Shown here piece after piece: positions 30,542-39,300 of a stretch of DNA of 44,321 bases. Within the stretch, counting starts at the first letter, position 1, and every line of letters begins with the position of its first letter. The notes under the pieces were generated by a model. It was not told the origin of the DNA. It ran no database searches and was given only the letters and a program-made list of their open reading frames with translations. The stretch lies in contig QZKP01000056.1 in NCBI GenBank assembly GCA_003605055.1, positions 1 to 44,321 on the forward strand, in the 5' to 3' direction. Origin of the DNA: Desulfarculus sp. (GTDB lineage: Bacteria; Desulfobacterota; Desulfarculia; Desulfarculales; Desulfarculaceae). The position numbers and the translations under genes were made by a program.

Positions 30542-31345
30542 ATGGCCCAAGCGAGCAACCACCTCGAGGTTTACAAGCTGCTGCCCAAGACCAACTGCCG
30601 CGAGTGCGACTTCGCCACCTGCCTGGCCTTTGCCGTGGCCGTGGTGCAGGGGCGCAAAGGCCTGGGCGACTGCCCCCGCCTGAGCCCCGAGGCGCGGCAG
30701 GCCGCCCCGGCGGCCCCGGCCAGCCGGCCCGCGCCGGGCGAGGACCCGCAGCAGGCCATCGCCGGGCTGCAAGAGCGGGTGGGCCGAGTGGACCTGGCCG
30801 CCGCGGCGGCCGGGCTCAAGGCCGATTATCGTGAGGGCAAGCTGTTCATCAACTGCCTGGGCAAGGACTTCGCCGTGGACCAGCAGGGCCGCCTGGCCTC
30901 AAGCTGCCACGTGAACGTGTGGGTGACCGCGCCCCTGCTGCACTACGTGCTGGGCGGCGGCGGCCCGGAGCCCAGCGGGGAGTGGGTGCCCCTGCGGGAC
31001 CTGCCCGGCGGGGCGGACTGGGGCCGCTTCTTCGAGCACCGCTGCGAAAAGGAGCTGAAGAAGGTGATAGACGGCTACACCGGGCTCATGGAGGACCTGG
31101 TGGACATCTTCGCCGGCCGGCCCGCGCCCGCGGCCTTTGACTCGGACATCGCGGTGGTGATCCGCCCCCTGCCCAAGCTGCCGGTGCTGCTCTGCTACTG
31201 GAAGGCCGAGGACGGCATGGACTCGTCCCTGCACCTGTTCTTTGACCGCACCGCCGAGGACAACCTGCGCATCGAGTCCATCTATACGTTGGGGGTGGGG
31301 CTGACCACCATGTTCCAGAAGATCGCCCTCACCCACGGCAGGTAG
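30542..31345 (+). CDS. DUF3786 protein with N-terminal Fe-S motif
   Basis: 267 aa. The N-terminus carries Cys19-x2-Cys22-x4-Cys27 ... Cys44 in the context KLLPKTNCRECDFATCLAFA, the 4Fe-4S motif also found in the corrinoid/iron-sulphur protein of the acetyl-CoA pathway. The remaining ~200 residues match the DUF3786 type (region CHVNVWVTAPLLHYVLGG; end YTLGVGLTTMFQKIALTHGR). Cytoplasmic. Such proteins are common in anaerobes with corrinoid or C1 metabolism, but no reaction is established. ATG at 30542 follows CGGAG. Confidence 0.8.
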   Translation: MAQASNHLEVYKLLPKTNCRECDFATCLAFAVAVVQGRKGLGDCPRLSPEARQAAPAAPASRPAPGEDPQQAIAGLQERVGRVDLAAAAAGLKADYREGKLFINCLGKDFAVDQQGRLASSCHVNVWVTAPLLHYVLGGGGPEPSGEWVPLRDLPGGADWGRFFEHRCEKELKKVIDGYTGLMEDLVDIFAGRPAPAAFDSDIAVVIRPLPKLPVLLCYWKAEDGMDSSLHLFFDRTAEDNLRIESIYTLGVGLTTMFQKIALTHGR

Positions 31346-31452
31346 CCCGGCCGCCCGGGCAGCGCCCGCCTCCCGGAATCCTTTCCCTTTGCCCGGCCGG
31401 GCCGATGTGCGCTAATGAAAAGAGAGCTTGCTCCCGGGAAAGGGGGTGGCAA

Positions 31453-31851
31453 ATGACACCGGCCGGGCGAACGGAGCTGCCGGGCATCGGCGTGGTGGTG
31501 CCCCTGGGGCGGATCAAGGAGATCTGCCTGGCGCACGGGCTGAGCGAGCTGTGGCGAAAGATCGAGGCCGACCCGCCGCCCAGGCCCTTTAAGAGCGACG
31601 GCTGCTCCCTGTGGTTCGACGCCTGGGAGGGGACGGACCTCTACCCCGCCTGCTTCTTGCACGACCTGAAATACTGGGCGGGCCGGGACGACGACGACCC
31701 GGCCGAGCGGCTCATCGCCGACGCGGAGCTGATGATAGACGTGGCCCGGGCCGGCGAGCCCCGCATGGCCGAGATCATGTTCCAGGGCGTGCGGGTGGGC
31801 GGGCACCCCGTGTTCCGGCGCTCGTTCAGTTGGGGCTTCGGCCGGCGCTAA
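31453..31851 (+). CDS. Small protein with a phospholipase A2-like Cys-x-x-His-Asp motif
   Basis: 132 aa from ATG 31453, eight bases after AAAGGGGGTGG (an in-frame ATG at 31405 is less likely). The key segment is DGCSLWFDAWEGTDLYPACF followed by LHDLKYW: C-F-L-H-D-x-x-Y resembles the PLA2 CxxHDxxY active-site helix, and SDGCS resembles the region of its calcium loop. A conserved Asp follows in AERLIADAELM. Similar short proteins occur in phages and some bacteria. No signal peptide. Enzyme activity is inferred from the motif only. Confidence 0.55.
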   Translation: MTPAGRTELPGIGVVVPLGRIKEICLAHGLSELWRKIEADPPPRPFKSDGCSLWFDAWEGTDLYPACFLHDLKYWAGRDDDDPAERLIADAELMIDVARAGEPRMAEIMFQGVRVGGHPVFRRSFSWGFGRR

Positions 31852-31932
31852 GACCGGCCGGCTACGCAAGGCAGCCCCGCAACCACGCATCGGCCTTGTA
31901 GACCCGCCGGCCCCCCGGCTGGAACGGGCCAT

Positions 31933-31965
31933 GCTCCGCCCCGGCGCTCTGCGCCGGGGCGGAGC
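31933..31965. terminator. Perfect 15-bp hairpin between convergent genes
   Basis: GCTCCGCCCCGGCGC (31933-31947), loop TCT, GCGCCGGGGCGGAGC (31951-31965). It lies between the ends of the PLA2-like gene and the DUF4282 gene. No T-tract follows on either strand, so it is either a bidirectional pause or 3'-end protecting structure or a weak terminator. Confidence 0.55.
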
Positions 31966-31983
31966 GCGGTTACGGCGCCGAAC

Positions 31984-32301
31984 CTAGGGCTGGGGCGGGG
32001 CCGGGGGCGGCAGGGCGCCCTTGGCCTGGGCCATGCCCTCCAGCAGGCCCATGATGCGGAACAGCACCATGATGACCTCCATGTACACCCGGGCCACGAT
32101 GATGCCGATCAGGCTCACGATCACGGCGATCACTATGGCCAACAGGCCGTAGCCGAAGCCGGCCGTGAAGCCGGTGATGATGGAGACCAGGCAGTAGATG
32201 CCGATGCCCACCAAGGCCAGGGCGTAGAGAATCTTGATGACGGTGGGGGTGACGAATTCCTTGAAGCTGAAGTCGAAGAGCTTTTGCGGGAAACCGGCCA
32301 T
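31984..32301 (-). CDS. DUF4282 small membrane protein
   Basis: 105 aa. The N-terminal FDFSFKEFVTPTVIKILYAL, two membrane helices (about residues 23-45 and 50-72), VYMEVIMVLFRI after the second helix, and a Pro-rich tail are the DUF4282 pattern. Inner-membrane protein of unknown role. It lies 156 nt downstream of tyrS on the same strand. Confidence 0.85.
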   Translation of the reverse strand: MAGFPQKLFDFSFKEFVTPTVIKILYALALVGIGIYCLVSIITGFTAGFGYGLLAIVIAVIVSLIGIIVARVYMEVIMVLFRIMGLLEGMAQAKGALPPPAPPQP

Positions 32302-32457
32302 GCCATTCCTCCCGTCCGGGGTGAGGTGTTGGCCCGCGGCCCGTGGGGAGGCTCAGCCTGGCTGGCCGGCTCGGATGTGCTGGGCGCTGGCGCGGTCAGC
32401 CTGCCGCCGGGCGCAGCGGGCGCCTGTATCTAAGCGCGATCATAGCACACTCCGGGC

Positions 32458-33684
32458 TCAGGCCGGCAAAATGCGGTGGTGCTTTTTTTTGCCCGCCCGC
32501 AGCCAGATGGCCCCGTCCGGCCCGGCCGCGGCCAGGGTCACGGGCTGGTCGAACGCCGTCAGGCGCTCCTGGCCCACGTAGGCCCCGCCCTGGCTGATCA
32601 GCCGCCGGGCCTCGGAGCTGCTCTGGCACAGCCCCGTCTCGGTCAAGAGCATGAAGGCCGGCACCCCCGCCTCCAGCCTGGCCCGCGCCATGCTGGTGCT
32701 GGGCACGCCCTCGCTGGCCTCCCCGTGGCCGAAGGCCGCCGCGGCCGCGGCCTGGGCCAGGCGGGCCTCGCTCTGGCCGTGCACGATCTTGGTCACCTCA
32801 AAGGCCAGCACCTGCTTGGCCTCATTGATGGCCGCGCCCGGGAGGCTGGCCAGCTCCGCCACCTGGTCCAGGGGCAGGAAGGTGAACAGCTTGAGGAAGC
32901 GCTCCACGTCCGCGTCGGTGGTGTTGACCCAGTACTGGTAGAAGTCATAGGGGCTGGTGCGCCCGGCGTCCAGCCAGATCGTGCCCGCGTGGGTCTTGCC
33001 CATCTTCTGGCCCGTGGAGGTGGTGATCAGGGGGAAGGTGAGGCCGTAGACCGTGGTCCCCACCATGCGCCGGGTCAGGTCCACCCCGGCCACGATGTTG
33101 CCCCACTGGTCGTTGCCGCCCATCTGCAGCCGGCAGCCCATGGTCTTGCACAGGTGCATGAAGTCGTAGGCCTGCAGGATCATGTAGTTGAACTCGATGA
33201 AGCTCAGCCCGGTCTCCAGCCGCTGTTTGACGCTCTCGGCCGCCAGCATGCGGTTGACCGAGAAGTGCCGGCCCACGTCCCGGAGCATCTCGATGTAGTT
33301 CAAGGGCGCCAGCCAGTCCACGTTGTTGACCATGAGGGCCTGGCCGGGCCCGAAGTCCAGGAAGCGGCTGAGCTGCTGCTTGAGGGCCTCGGCGTTGGCG
33401 GCCAGGGTCTCCAGGGTGAGGAGCTGGCGCATCTCGGTCTTGCCCGAGGGGTCGCCCACCATGCCCGTGCCCCCGCCCACCAGGGCGATGGGCCGGTGGC
33501 CCTCGCGCTGCAAGTGCACCAGGGACAGGATGGGGATCAGGCTGCCCACGTGCAGGCTGGTGGCCGTGGGGTCAAAGCCGATGTAGCCCAGCACCTGCTC
33601 GCTGGCAAAGAGCACGGAGAGCGCCTCGGCGTCCGTGCACTGCTCTACATAGCCTCGTTCCAGGAAGGTGTCGTATACGCTCAC
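32458..33684 (-). CDS. tyrS: Tyrosyl-tRNA synthetase
   Basis: 408 aa, GTG start at 33684. Class I synthetase charging tRNA-Tyr. The HIGH-type motif is HVGS in DPTATSLHVGSLIPILSLVH, the KMSKS-type loop is KMGKT at residues 227-231, and QMGGNDQWGN is conserved. The C-terminal S4-type RNA-binding domain (SSSEARRLISQGGAYVG) is present. A plausible promoter lies about 50 bp upstream; no T-box leader is seen. Confidence 0.97.
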   Translation of the reverse strand: MSVYDTFLERGYVEQCTDAEALSVLFASEQVLGYIGFDPTATSLHVGSLIPILSLVHLQREGHRPIALVGGGTGMVGDPSGKTEMRQLLTLETLAANAEALKQQLSRFLDFGPGQALMVNNVDWLAPLNYIEMLRDVGRHFSVNRMLAAESVKQRLETGLSFIEFNYMILQAYDFMHLCKTMGCRLQMGGNDQWGNIVAGVDLTRRMVGTTVYGLTFPLITTSTGQKMGKTHAGTIWLDAGRTSPYDFYQYWVNTTDADVERFLKLFTFLPLDQVAELASLPGAAINEAKQVLAFEVTKIVHGQSEARLAQAAAAAAFGHGEASEGVPSTSMARARLEAGVPAFMLLTETGLCQSSSEARRLISQGGAYVGQERLTAFDQPVTLAAAGPDGAIWLRAGKKKHHRILPA

Positions 33685-33735
33685 GTCAACGCCTCGTCAG
33701 TCTGAAGGTCTCGGGGCCGCGGCCGGCCCTAGGAG

Positions 33736-33764
33736 GATATAACCCGCCCCGCGGGCCTTGTCAC
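33736..33764 (-). promoter_or_regulatory. Sigma-70-type promoter of tyrS
   Basis: On the minus strand -35 GTGACA (5/6), 17-bp spacer, -10 TATATC (4/6), about 50 bp before the GTG start. Confidence 0.6.
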
Positions 33765-34030
33765 GGGTTTTCAACCAGGTATGTGGGTCAGCGTGTCGGG
33801 GCGGAGCCCCGATAGTGAAAGGCGTAGGTGATGATGGGGTGGCGGTTCATGGGGGGCATTATAGGCAGAAGCGGGGGCGGGGGGCAAGGCGGGGGAGGGA
33901 GTCGGTTGATGGCCGAGCCTTGGTTTTCGAGCCATCCAGATTCGCGGGTCATCGCGAGGAGCATCCCCGCCAGGGATGCAGACCTGGCGATCTTCCGTTT
34001 CCGTTCTCGGGGAGGGGCCAGGGGCAATGG
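33765..34030. other. Intergenic region between tyrS and the pentapeptide gene
   Basis: No credible gene. Most of the right half is the dispersed repeat at 33946-33998 and G-rich sequence around it (polypurine G/A runs at 33880-33900). Confidence 0.4.
33946..33998. repeat. Dispersed 'GTCATxGCGAGGAGC' type repeat
   Basis: GGTCATCGCGAGGAGC at 33947-33962, the hairpin GCATCCC/GGGATGC at 33961-33979, then GGCGATCTTCC. This closely resembles the widely distributed environmental-bacterial element GTCATTGCGAGGAGC...GGCAATCTC. One copy in the window. Confidence 0.6.
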
Positions 34031-35776
34031 TCAGAAGATCATCAACGGGGGCAGGGGCGCGGGCAGAGGGAGCGCTTGTTGGGTGATTACATGGTGCGAG
34101 TGCCAGACCATGGCCGCGCCCACGGCCGCCACAAAGAGGATGCGTCCAGCAGTAGGCAAGATCGCGTAAAGAGCTCTTTGCCAAAATGGCCGCCCTTGTA
34201 CCTGCGGTGCTCCCGTTGACCACCTTAGGTCCTCCAGGCGCAGGGTGCGGCGGGCCAGGCGCAGGAAGGCCAGGGCCGCCCCGGTCATGACCATGGTCAC
34301 GGCGATCTGCGCCGCGCAGACCGGCCAGGCCGGGGAGTCGTGCAGATAGCGCAGCCACATGGCCGCCAGAGTGGCCGGGGCGGCCCACCAGGCCAGGCCC
34401 TGGATGACCAGGGTCTGCACGCGGGAGAGCGGCGGCCGGCCCCATTCCCGGAGCAGGCGGAAGTGGGCCCGCGCGTAGCCCACGGGCAGCCAGGGCGTGG
34501 CCTTTTTGTCCAGGGGGGTGCCGTCCTCGAAGATGGCGGGCAGCTCGGCCAGCCGCTCCCAGAGCCGCTGCAGGTTCAACTGGAAGTAGAGAAAGACCAG
34601 CAGCAGGCCCAGGGGCGCGGTCCAGAAGAACAGGTCCTGGGGTATCTCGGTGTTGATGATGGGCAGCTTCACCTTCTCGCCGGGGTGCAGCAGGGCCAGC
34701 ACCAGGCCGAAGTAGGCGCAGCCGGCCAGCAGCCCCACGAAGATCTTGTCCACCTTCCGGCTGGCCTCGGCCACGTTGGCCAGGCCGTCCCGGAAGCCCT
34801 GCCACACCCGCTCCGGCAGCCCGGCGTTGGACACATCCGCGCCGGCCAATTGCCGGGCGTGCAGGTTCAAGGCGTCGGGTAACGCTTTTCTCTTTTCCCC
34901 AGCGTCTTTGGCTCCGGGCTCAGCTTCTTTCTTGCCCTTTTCCGACTCTGCTCCCGCCTCCTCCCGGCCCGGCCTCTTCTCCTGCTCTTCCCTGACCGTC
35001 TCATCGGTTGACCTGAACTCGGCATGGTTCAGCCTGGCCTCGGCCAACACCGCCCCACTCAGGTCGGCCCCTTGCAGTTTGGCGCTACGCAAGGAACAAC
35101 CCCGCAGGTTCGCGCCATACAGCCTGGCCCCCTGCAGGTTCGCGCCCTCCAGCCTGGCCTCCTGCAGGTTCGCGTCATCCAGCCAGGCCTCCCGCAGGTT
35201 CGCGTCCGCCAGAATGGCCCCCCGCAGGTTCGCGCCATACAGCACGGCCTCCCGCAGGTTCGCGCCATACAGCCAGGCCTCCTGCAGGTTCGCGCTCCGC
35301 AGCCAGGCCCTCCGCAGGTTCGCGTCATCCAGCCTGGCCCCCCGCAGGTTCGCGCCCTCCAGCCCGGCCCCCTGCAGGTTCGCGCCCTGCAGCCTGGCCT
35401 CCTGCAGGTTCGCGCCCTGCAGAATGGCCCTCCGCAGGTTCGCGCCATACAGCCTGGCCTCCTGCAGGTTCGCGCCCTGCAGCCTGGCCCCCCGCAGGTT
35501 CGCGCCCTCCAGGTTCGCTTTTTCCAAACGGGCTTTTTTTAAATCCCGGCCCTCCAAGTCGGCCAGGCGCAGGTTGGCCCGCTCCCCCTCCTTCCCCTCC
35601 GCATCCAGCCAGCGGGCGTGCTGGACTATGATTTCTCTCAGCTCCTCGTCGCTGATTTCCTGGTGCTCAGGCTCCTTGCCCTCCTCGCCGCCGCTATCCT
35701 CCCACAGTCGGTGCTGCGCGAGGATTTCCTCAATCTCCCCGTCCGGTATCTTGCGGAAGCCCTGCTCCTGTTCCAT
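34031..35776 (-). CDS. Pentapeptide-repeat protein with C-terminal membrane domain
   Basis: 581 aa from ATG 35776 (ATG 35842 would add 22 residues). Residues about 10-60 carry two copies of a short motif (EEILAQHRLWEDSGGEEG and REIIVQHARWLDAEGKEG) common at the head of pentapeptide proteins. About 35-40 A(N/R)LxG-type pentapeptides follow, predicted to form a right-handed quadrilateral beta-helix. Then comes a charged linker rich in Glu/Lys, and four predicted membrane helices between about 355 and 570. The arrangement places a beta-helix rod in the cytoplasm, tethered to the inner membrane. Function unknown. Confidence 0.8.
   Translation of the reverse strand: MEQEQGFRKIPDGEIEEILAQHRLWEDSGGEEGKEPEHQEISDEELREIIVQHARWLDAEGKEGERANLRLADLEGRDLKKARLEKANLEGANLRGARLQGANLQEARLYGANLRRAILQGANLQEARLQGANLQGAGLEGANLRGARLDDANLRRAWLRSANLQEAWLYGANLREAVLYGANLRGAILADANLREAWLDDANLQEARLEGANLQGARLYGANLRGCSLRSAKLQGADLSGAVLAEARLNHAEFRSTDETVREEQEKRPGREEAGAESEKGKKEAEPGAKDAGEKRKALPDALNLHARQLAGADVSNAGLPERVWQGFRDGLANVAEASRKVDKIFVGLLAGCAYFGLVLALLHPGEKVKLPIINTEIPQDLFFWTAPLGLLLVFLYFQLNLQRLWERLAELPAIFEDGTPLDKKATPWLPVGYARAHFRLLREWGRPPLSRVQTLVIQGLAWWAAPATLAAMWLRYLHDSPAWPVCAAQIAVTMVMTGAALAFLRLARRTLRLEDLRWSTGAPQVQGRPFWQRALYAILPTAGRILFVAAVGAAMVWHSHHVITQQALPLPAPLPPLMIF
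35091..35520 (-). repeat. 30-bp tandem DNA repeat encoding pentapeptides
   Basis: The string CAGGTTCGCG (plus strand) recurs 14 times at exactly 30-bp spacing, from 35105 to 35495. Each unit encodes two pentapeptides. DNA identity between units is higher than the protein repeat requires, which suggests recent expansion or gene conversion. Confidence 0.9.
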
Positions 35777-35904
35777 GGCGGCTCCGGCGCAACAAAAAGC
35801 CTGGGTTTGGGGGGGGCGCAGCCAGAAAAGCTCATCCCCCACCGCCCCAGCTTACAACAACCGCCCGCGGCGAATAAACCACCCTCTTCCCCCCCTCCAA
35901 ATCG

Positions 35905-35947
35905 CGCCTCGCTATTTGCGAGGCGGGATTCCCGGCTGGCTCGCGGC
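35905..35947 (-). repeat. 43-bp dispersed repeat, copy 2 (inverted)
   Basis: Exact reverse complement of 22864-22906. Here it is not next to an obvious transcription-unit end, and only part of the terminator palindrome is kept (ATCGCGCC instead of AATCCCGCC on the far side). Confidence 0.9.
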
Positions 35948-36023
35948 TAGCAAGGAATATGACCCCGCCCCATGCCCTCCTCGCCTGTGGTAAGCTTTAA
36001 GCGGCAAGCAAGGGGGCACCGCC

Positions 36024-36143
36024 GTGGACAGCCTGGCCCTCAAAGACCGGCCCGCCCTCAAGGAGCTGGCCCAGCGCATAGCGCCCATCCTGCGGCGCAA
36101 CGCGGTGGTGCGCGCGGCGGTGTTCGGCGCTCCTTTGGTTTGA
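36024..36143 (+). pseudogene. N-terminal half of an MNT-type nucleotidyltransferase gene
   Basis: From GTG 36024 the frame reads LKELAQRIAPILRRNAVVRA then AVFGA before a stop at 36143. This is the usual N-terminal helix and first strand of MNT proteins up to the glycine of the GSxxRG loop, at which point homology ends. The missing part matches the fragment at 22935-23130 on the other strand. Confidence 0.65.
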
Positions 36144-36313
36144 CTTCCCCGGCCCCAGGCCCCATGATTTAAGCGTGGCCCCGGCTGGAGCCCCCCACAA
36201 GGCCGGAGCCGCTGCCAGAGGGCGGGAGCTGCCCTCAAGGCAATCCCTTAGGCGGGTGGAGCGGCCGGTCCGCCCGATCTCCCCGTTAAATCAGGTGGTG
36301 CCTTTCCCTGTGA

Positions 36314-36343
36314 TTTTCATTAGCTAATGAAGTGTGCTATCTT
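36314..36343 (+). promoter_or_regulatory. Palindromic operator-like site overlapping a candidate promoter
   Basis: TTCATTAGCTAATGAA (36316-36331) is a perfect 16-bp palindrome in an otherwise GC-rich genome. It overlaps the -35/spacer of a weak promoter (TTTTCA 36314-36319, 18 bp, TATCTT 36338-36343) 50-80 bp before the GGDEF-EAL gene. A dimeric regulator could bind here. Confidence 0.5.
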
Positions 36344-36393
36344 GAATTAATGTTGATTGCGGGGAATGCTTTTCTTCGGGGGTGAAATTTCAA

Positions 36394-39300
36394 ATGCCAT
36401 CCATAGACCGTCTGCTCATCATGTCTAAGGATTTGGCGGCCAAGGTCTTTCCAGCCGAGACCAGTAATCTTTTTACCAAGCGATGGCAATTCTTCCTGGT
36501 GATATTCCTGGCCTTTGCCCTGGCCTTTTCGGTTCCTTTTTGGCTGTACCATAACCGAGAGATAACAGAGACCTGCCGCCTGCTGCGCCAGGCCGAGTTG
36601 GACCACACGCATTTGAGCCGCCAGGTCTTCTGGGCCTACCTCAATGAGAGCGAGGGCGACCTCATGGCCATGGCCGGCCAGCACGAATTGCAGGCCATCA
36701 TGGCCACCAACGACCCCACCGCCCGCCAAAACCTGGCCCGCGACTTCCTGGCCTTTGCCCGGGCCAAGAGCCAATACCACCAGGTCCGGCTGCTGGGGCC
36801 CGACGGCCGGGAGCTGGTGCGCGTGAACCAGAACCAGGGCAGCCCGGCCATCGTGCCGCCGGAGGCGTTGCAGGCCCAGGGTGACCGACCCTACTTCCGC
36901 GACGCCCACCAGATGACCCCGGGCCAGGTGTATGTGTCGCCCCTGGACCTGAACATCGAGCGCGGCCGCATCGAGCGGCCCTTCAAGCCCGTGCTGCGCC
37001 TGGCCACCACCCTGCCGGGCCAGGAGGGCAGACCGGCCGGCCTGCTGATCCTCAACGTCCTGGGCGAGCACCTTTTCCGGGGGCTGGAGCGGTCGGGCCG
37101 GGGGGCCCGGGGCCGCCTGCTCCTGTGCGACGCCCGCGGATACTGGCTGCTGGCCCCCCAGGAGGGGCAGGCCTGGGGCTCCGTGCTGCCGGAGCGCAAG
37201 GACTATCAGTTCGGCCGCGCCTTTCCCGGGACCTGGCGCGTGGTGGCCGAAGGCGAGCAGGGGCAGGTGGACACCGGCGAGGGGCTTTTCACCTTCGCCA
37301 CCGTGCGGCCGGCCTCTGCTGCAGCGGGGGCAGCGGCCCCGGCCGGGCGCGAGGCGCCGACCTGGAAGATAGTCTCCTGGGTCAGCTCCCAGGGCCTGGC
37401 GGTCCTGCGGGGCGATGTATGGCGGAAGCACCTGCTTATCTACCTGGCCGGCCTGCTGGTCATCCTGGCCGCCTCCTGGCTGCTCTCCCAAGCCCTGGCG
37501 CGCCGGCACCAGGCCGAGCAGGAGGCGGCGGTCCTGGCCAAGTTCCCGGCCGAGAACCCCAACCCGGTGCTGCGGGCCTCGGCGGACTGCCGGCTGGTCT
37601 ACGCCAACCCGGCCGGAGCCGAGTTGATGGCGCGGATGGGCGGCCAGGTGGGCGGCCCCCTCCCGGAGAACCTGCTGCCCGCCTGCTTCAAGGCCCTGAA
37701 GAGCCGGCAGCCGGTTGAGTTCGACCTGCCGGTGGGCGGCCGGCACCACAGCTTCATGGCCTCGCCGGTGCGCGAGCGAAACGAGATATACCTCTACGGC
37801 CGCGACGTCAGCGACCGGGTGCGGGCCGAGCAGGCCCTGCGCCGGAGCGAGGCCGGCCTGCGGGACGCCCAGCAGGTGGCCCGCATGGGCAGTTGGGAGT
37901 GGGACCCCGCCGGCGGGGAGGCGGTCTTCTCGGAGGAAACCTACCGCATCCTGGGCCTGCCCCCCCGGGACCAGGAGGAGGGCCTGGCCCATTACCTGCA
38001 ATTCATAGATGCCGAGGACCGGGAGCGCGTCAAGCAGGAGATAGAGCGGGCGGTGCGGGACTCCAGCGGCTTCACCCTGGAGCACCGCCTGCACCGGGCC
38101 GACGGAGGCGAGCGGGTGGTGGCGGTGCGGGCCCAGGTCCTCAGCGACCAGGCAGGGGAGCCCCGGCGCCTGGTGGGCACCGTGCAGGACATCACCGAGT
38201 ACAAGCTGGCCGAAAACCAGATCGAGCTGGCCGGCCGGGTGTTCGAGAACAGCGTCGAGGGCGTGGTGGTCACCGACCCCCAGGGCGCCATCCAGATGGT
38301 CAACAAGGCCTTCACCAGCATCACCGGCTACACGGCGCAGGAGGTGCTGGGCCAAAACCCGCGCATCCTCAAATCCGACCACCAGGAGCCGGCCTTCTAC
38401 GAGCAGATGTGGAAGAGCCTGCTGGAGAAGTGCACCTGGAGCGGGGAGATCTGGAACCGCCGCAAGGACGGCGAGGCCTACCCCGAGTGGCTCAACATCG
38501 TGGCCTACCGGGACTCCTTCGGCCGCACCCTGGGCTACGTGGGCATCTTCCACGACCTGAGCGACATCAAGCGCAGCGAGCAGTTGATAACGTACCAGAC
38601 CTACCACGACGCCCTCACCGGCCTGCCCAACCGCGTGCTCCTGCAAGACCGCCTGGGGGTGGCCATCCAGCACGCCGGCCCCAAGAAGTCCGCCCTGGCC
38701 GTGGCCTACCTGGACATAGACCGCTTCCGCCACGTCAACGACAGCATGGGCCACGCCTTCGGAGACATCCTGCTGCAACGCATGGCCGAGCACCTGAAGG
38801 GCCTAGTCAGCCAGCAGGCCACCGTCTCCCGCTACGGCGGGGACGAGTTCGTGCTCCTGCTGGACGAGGCCCAGGACGCGGAGGCCGCCCTGAAGGTGAC
38901 CAACCTGATCTGCTCCGCCTACGAGGAGCCCTTCCACGTGGACGGCCGGGACGTGTTCCTGACCTGGAGCATAGGCATCGCGGTGTACCCGGACGACGGC
39001 GAGGACCCCCAGACCCTGATCCGCAACGCCGAGCTGGCCATGTACCGGGCCAAGAACGAGGGCGGCAACAACTGCCAGCTCTTCGCGCCCTTCCTCAACG
39101 AGGAGATGGTCCAGCGCCTGGAGATGGAAAACCTCTTGCGCCGCGGCCTGCAGAACCAGGAGTTTCTGGTCTATTACCAGCCCAAGGTGGAGCTGCCCTC
39201 GGGCCGCATCATGGGCATGGAGGCCCTGGTGCGCTGGCTGCGCCCCGGGGGCGAGATATGGTCCCCGGCGGACTTCATACCCCTGGCCGAGGAGACTGGG

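Noticed and set aside
33685..33780. T-box leader of tyrS
   Set aside because: Too short and no T-box consensus or specifier stem; a plain promoter explains the region.
35091..35520. CRISPR-like regular 30-bp periodicity
   Set aside because: There are no unique spacers: the whole 30-bp unit repeats head to tail and encodes pentapeptides in one long frame.
36382..36393. GTG 36382 as start of the GGDEF-EAL gene
   Set aside because: It overlaps the G-rich Shine-Dalgarno that is well spaced for ATG 36394.
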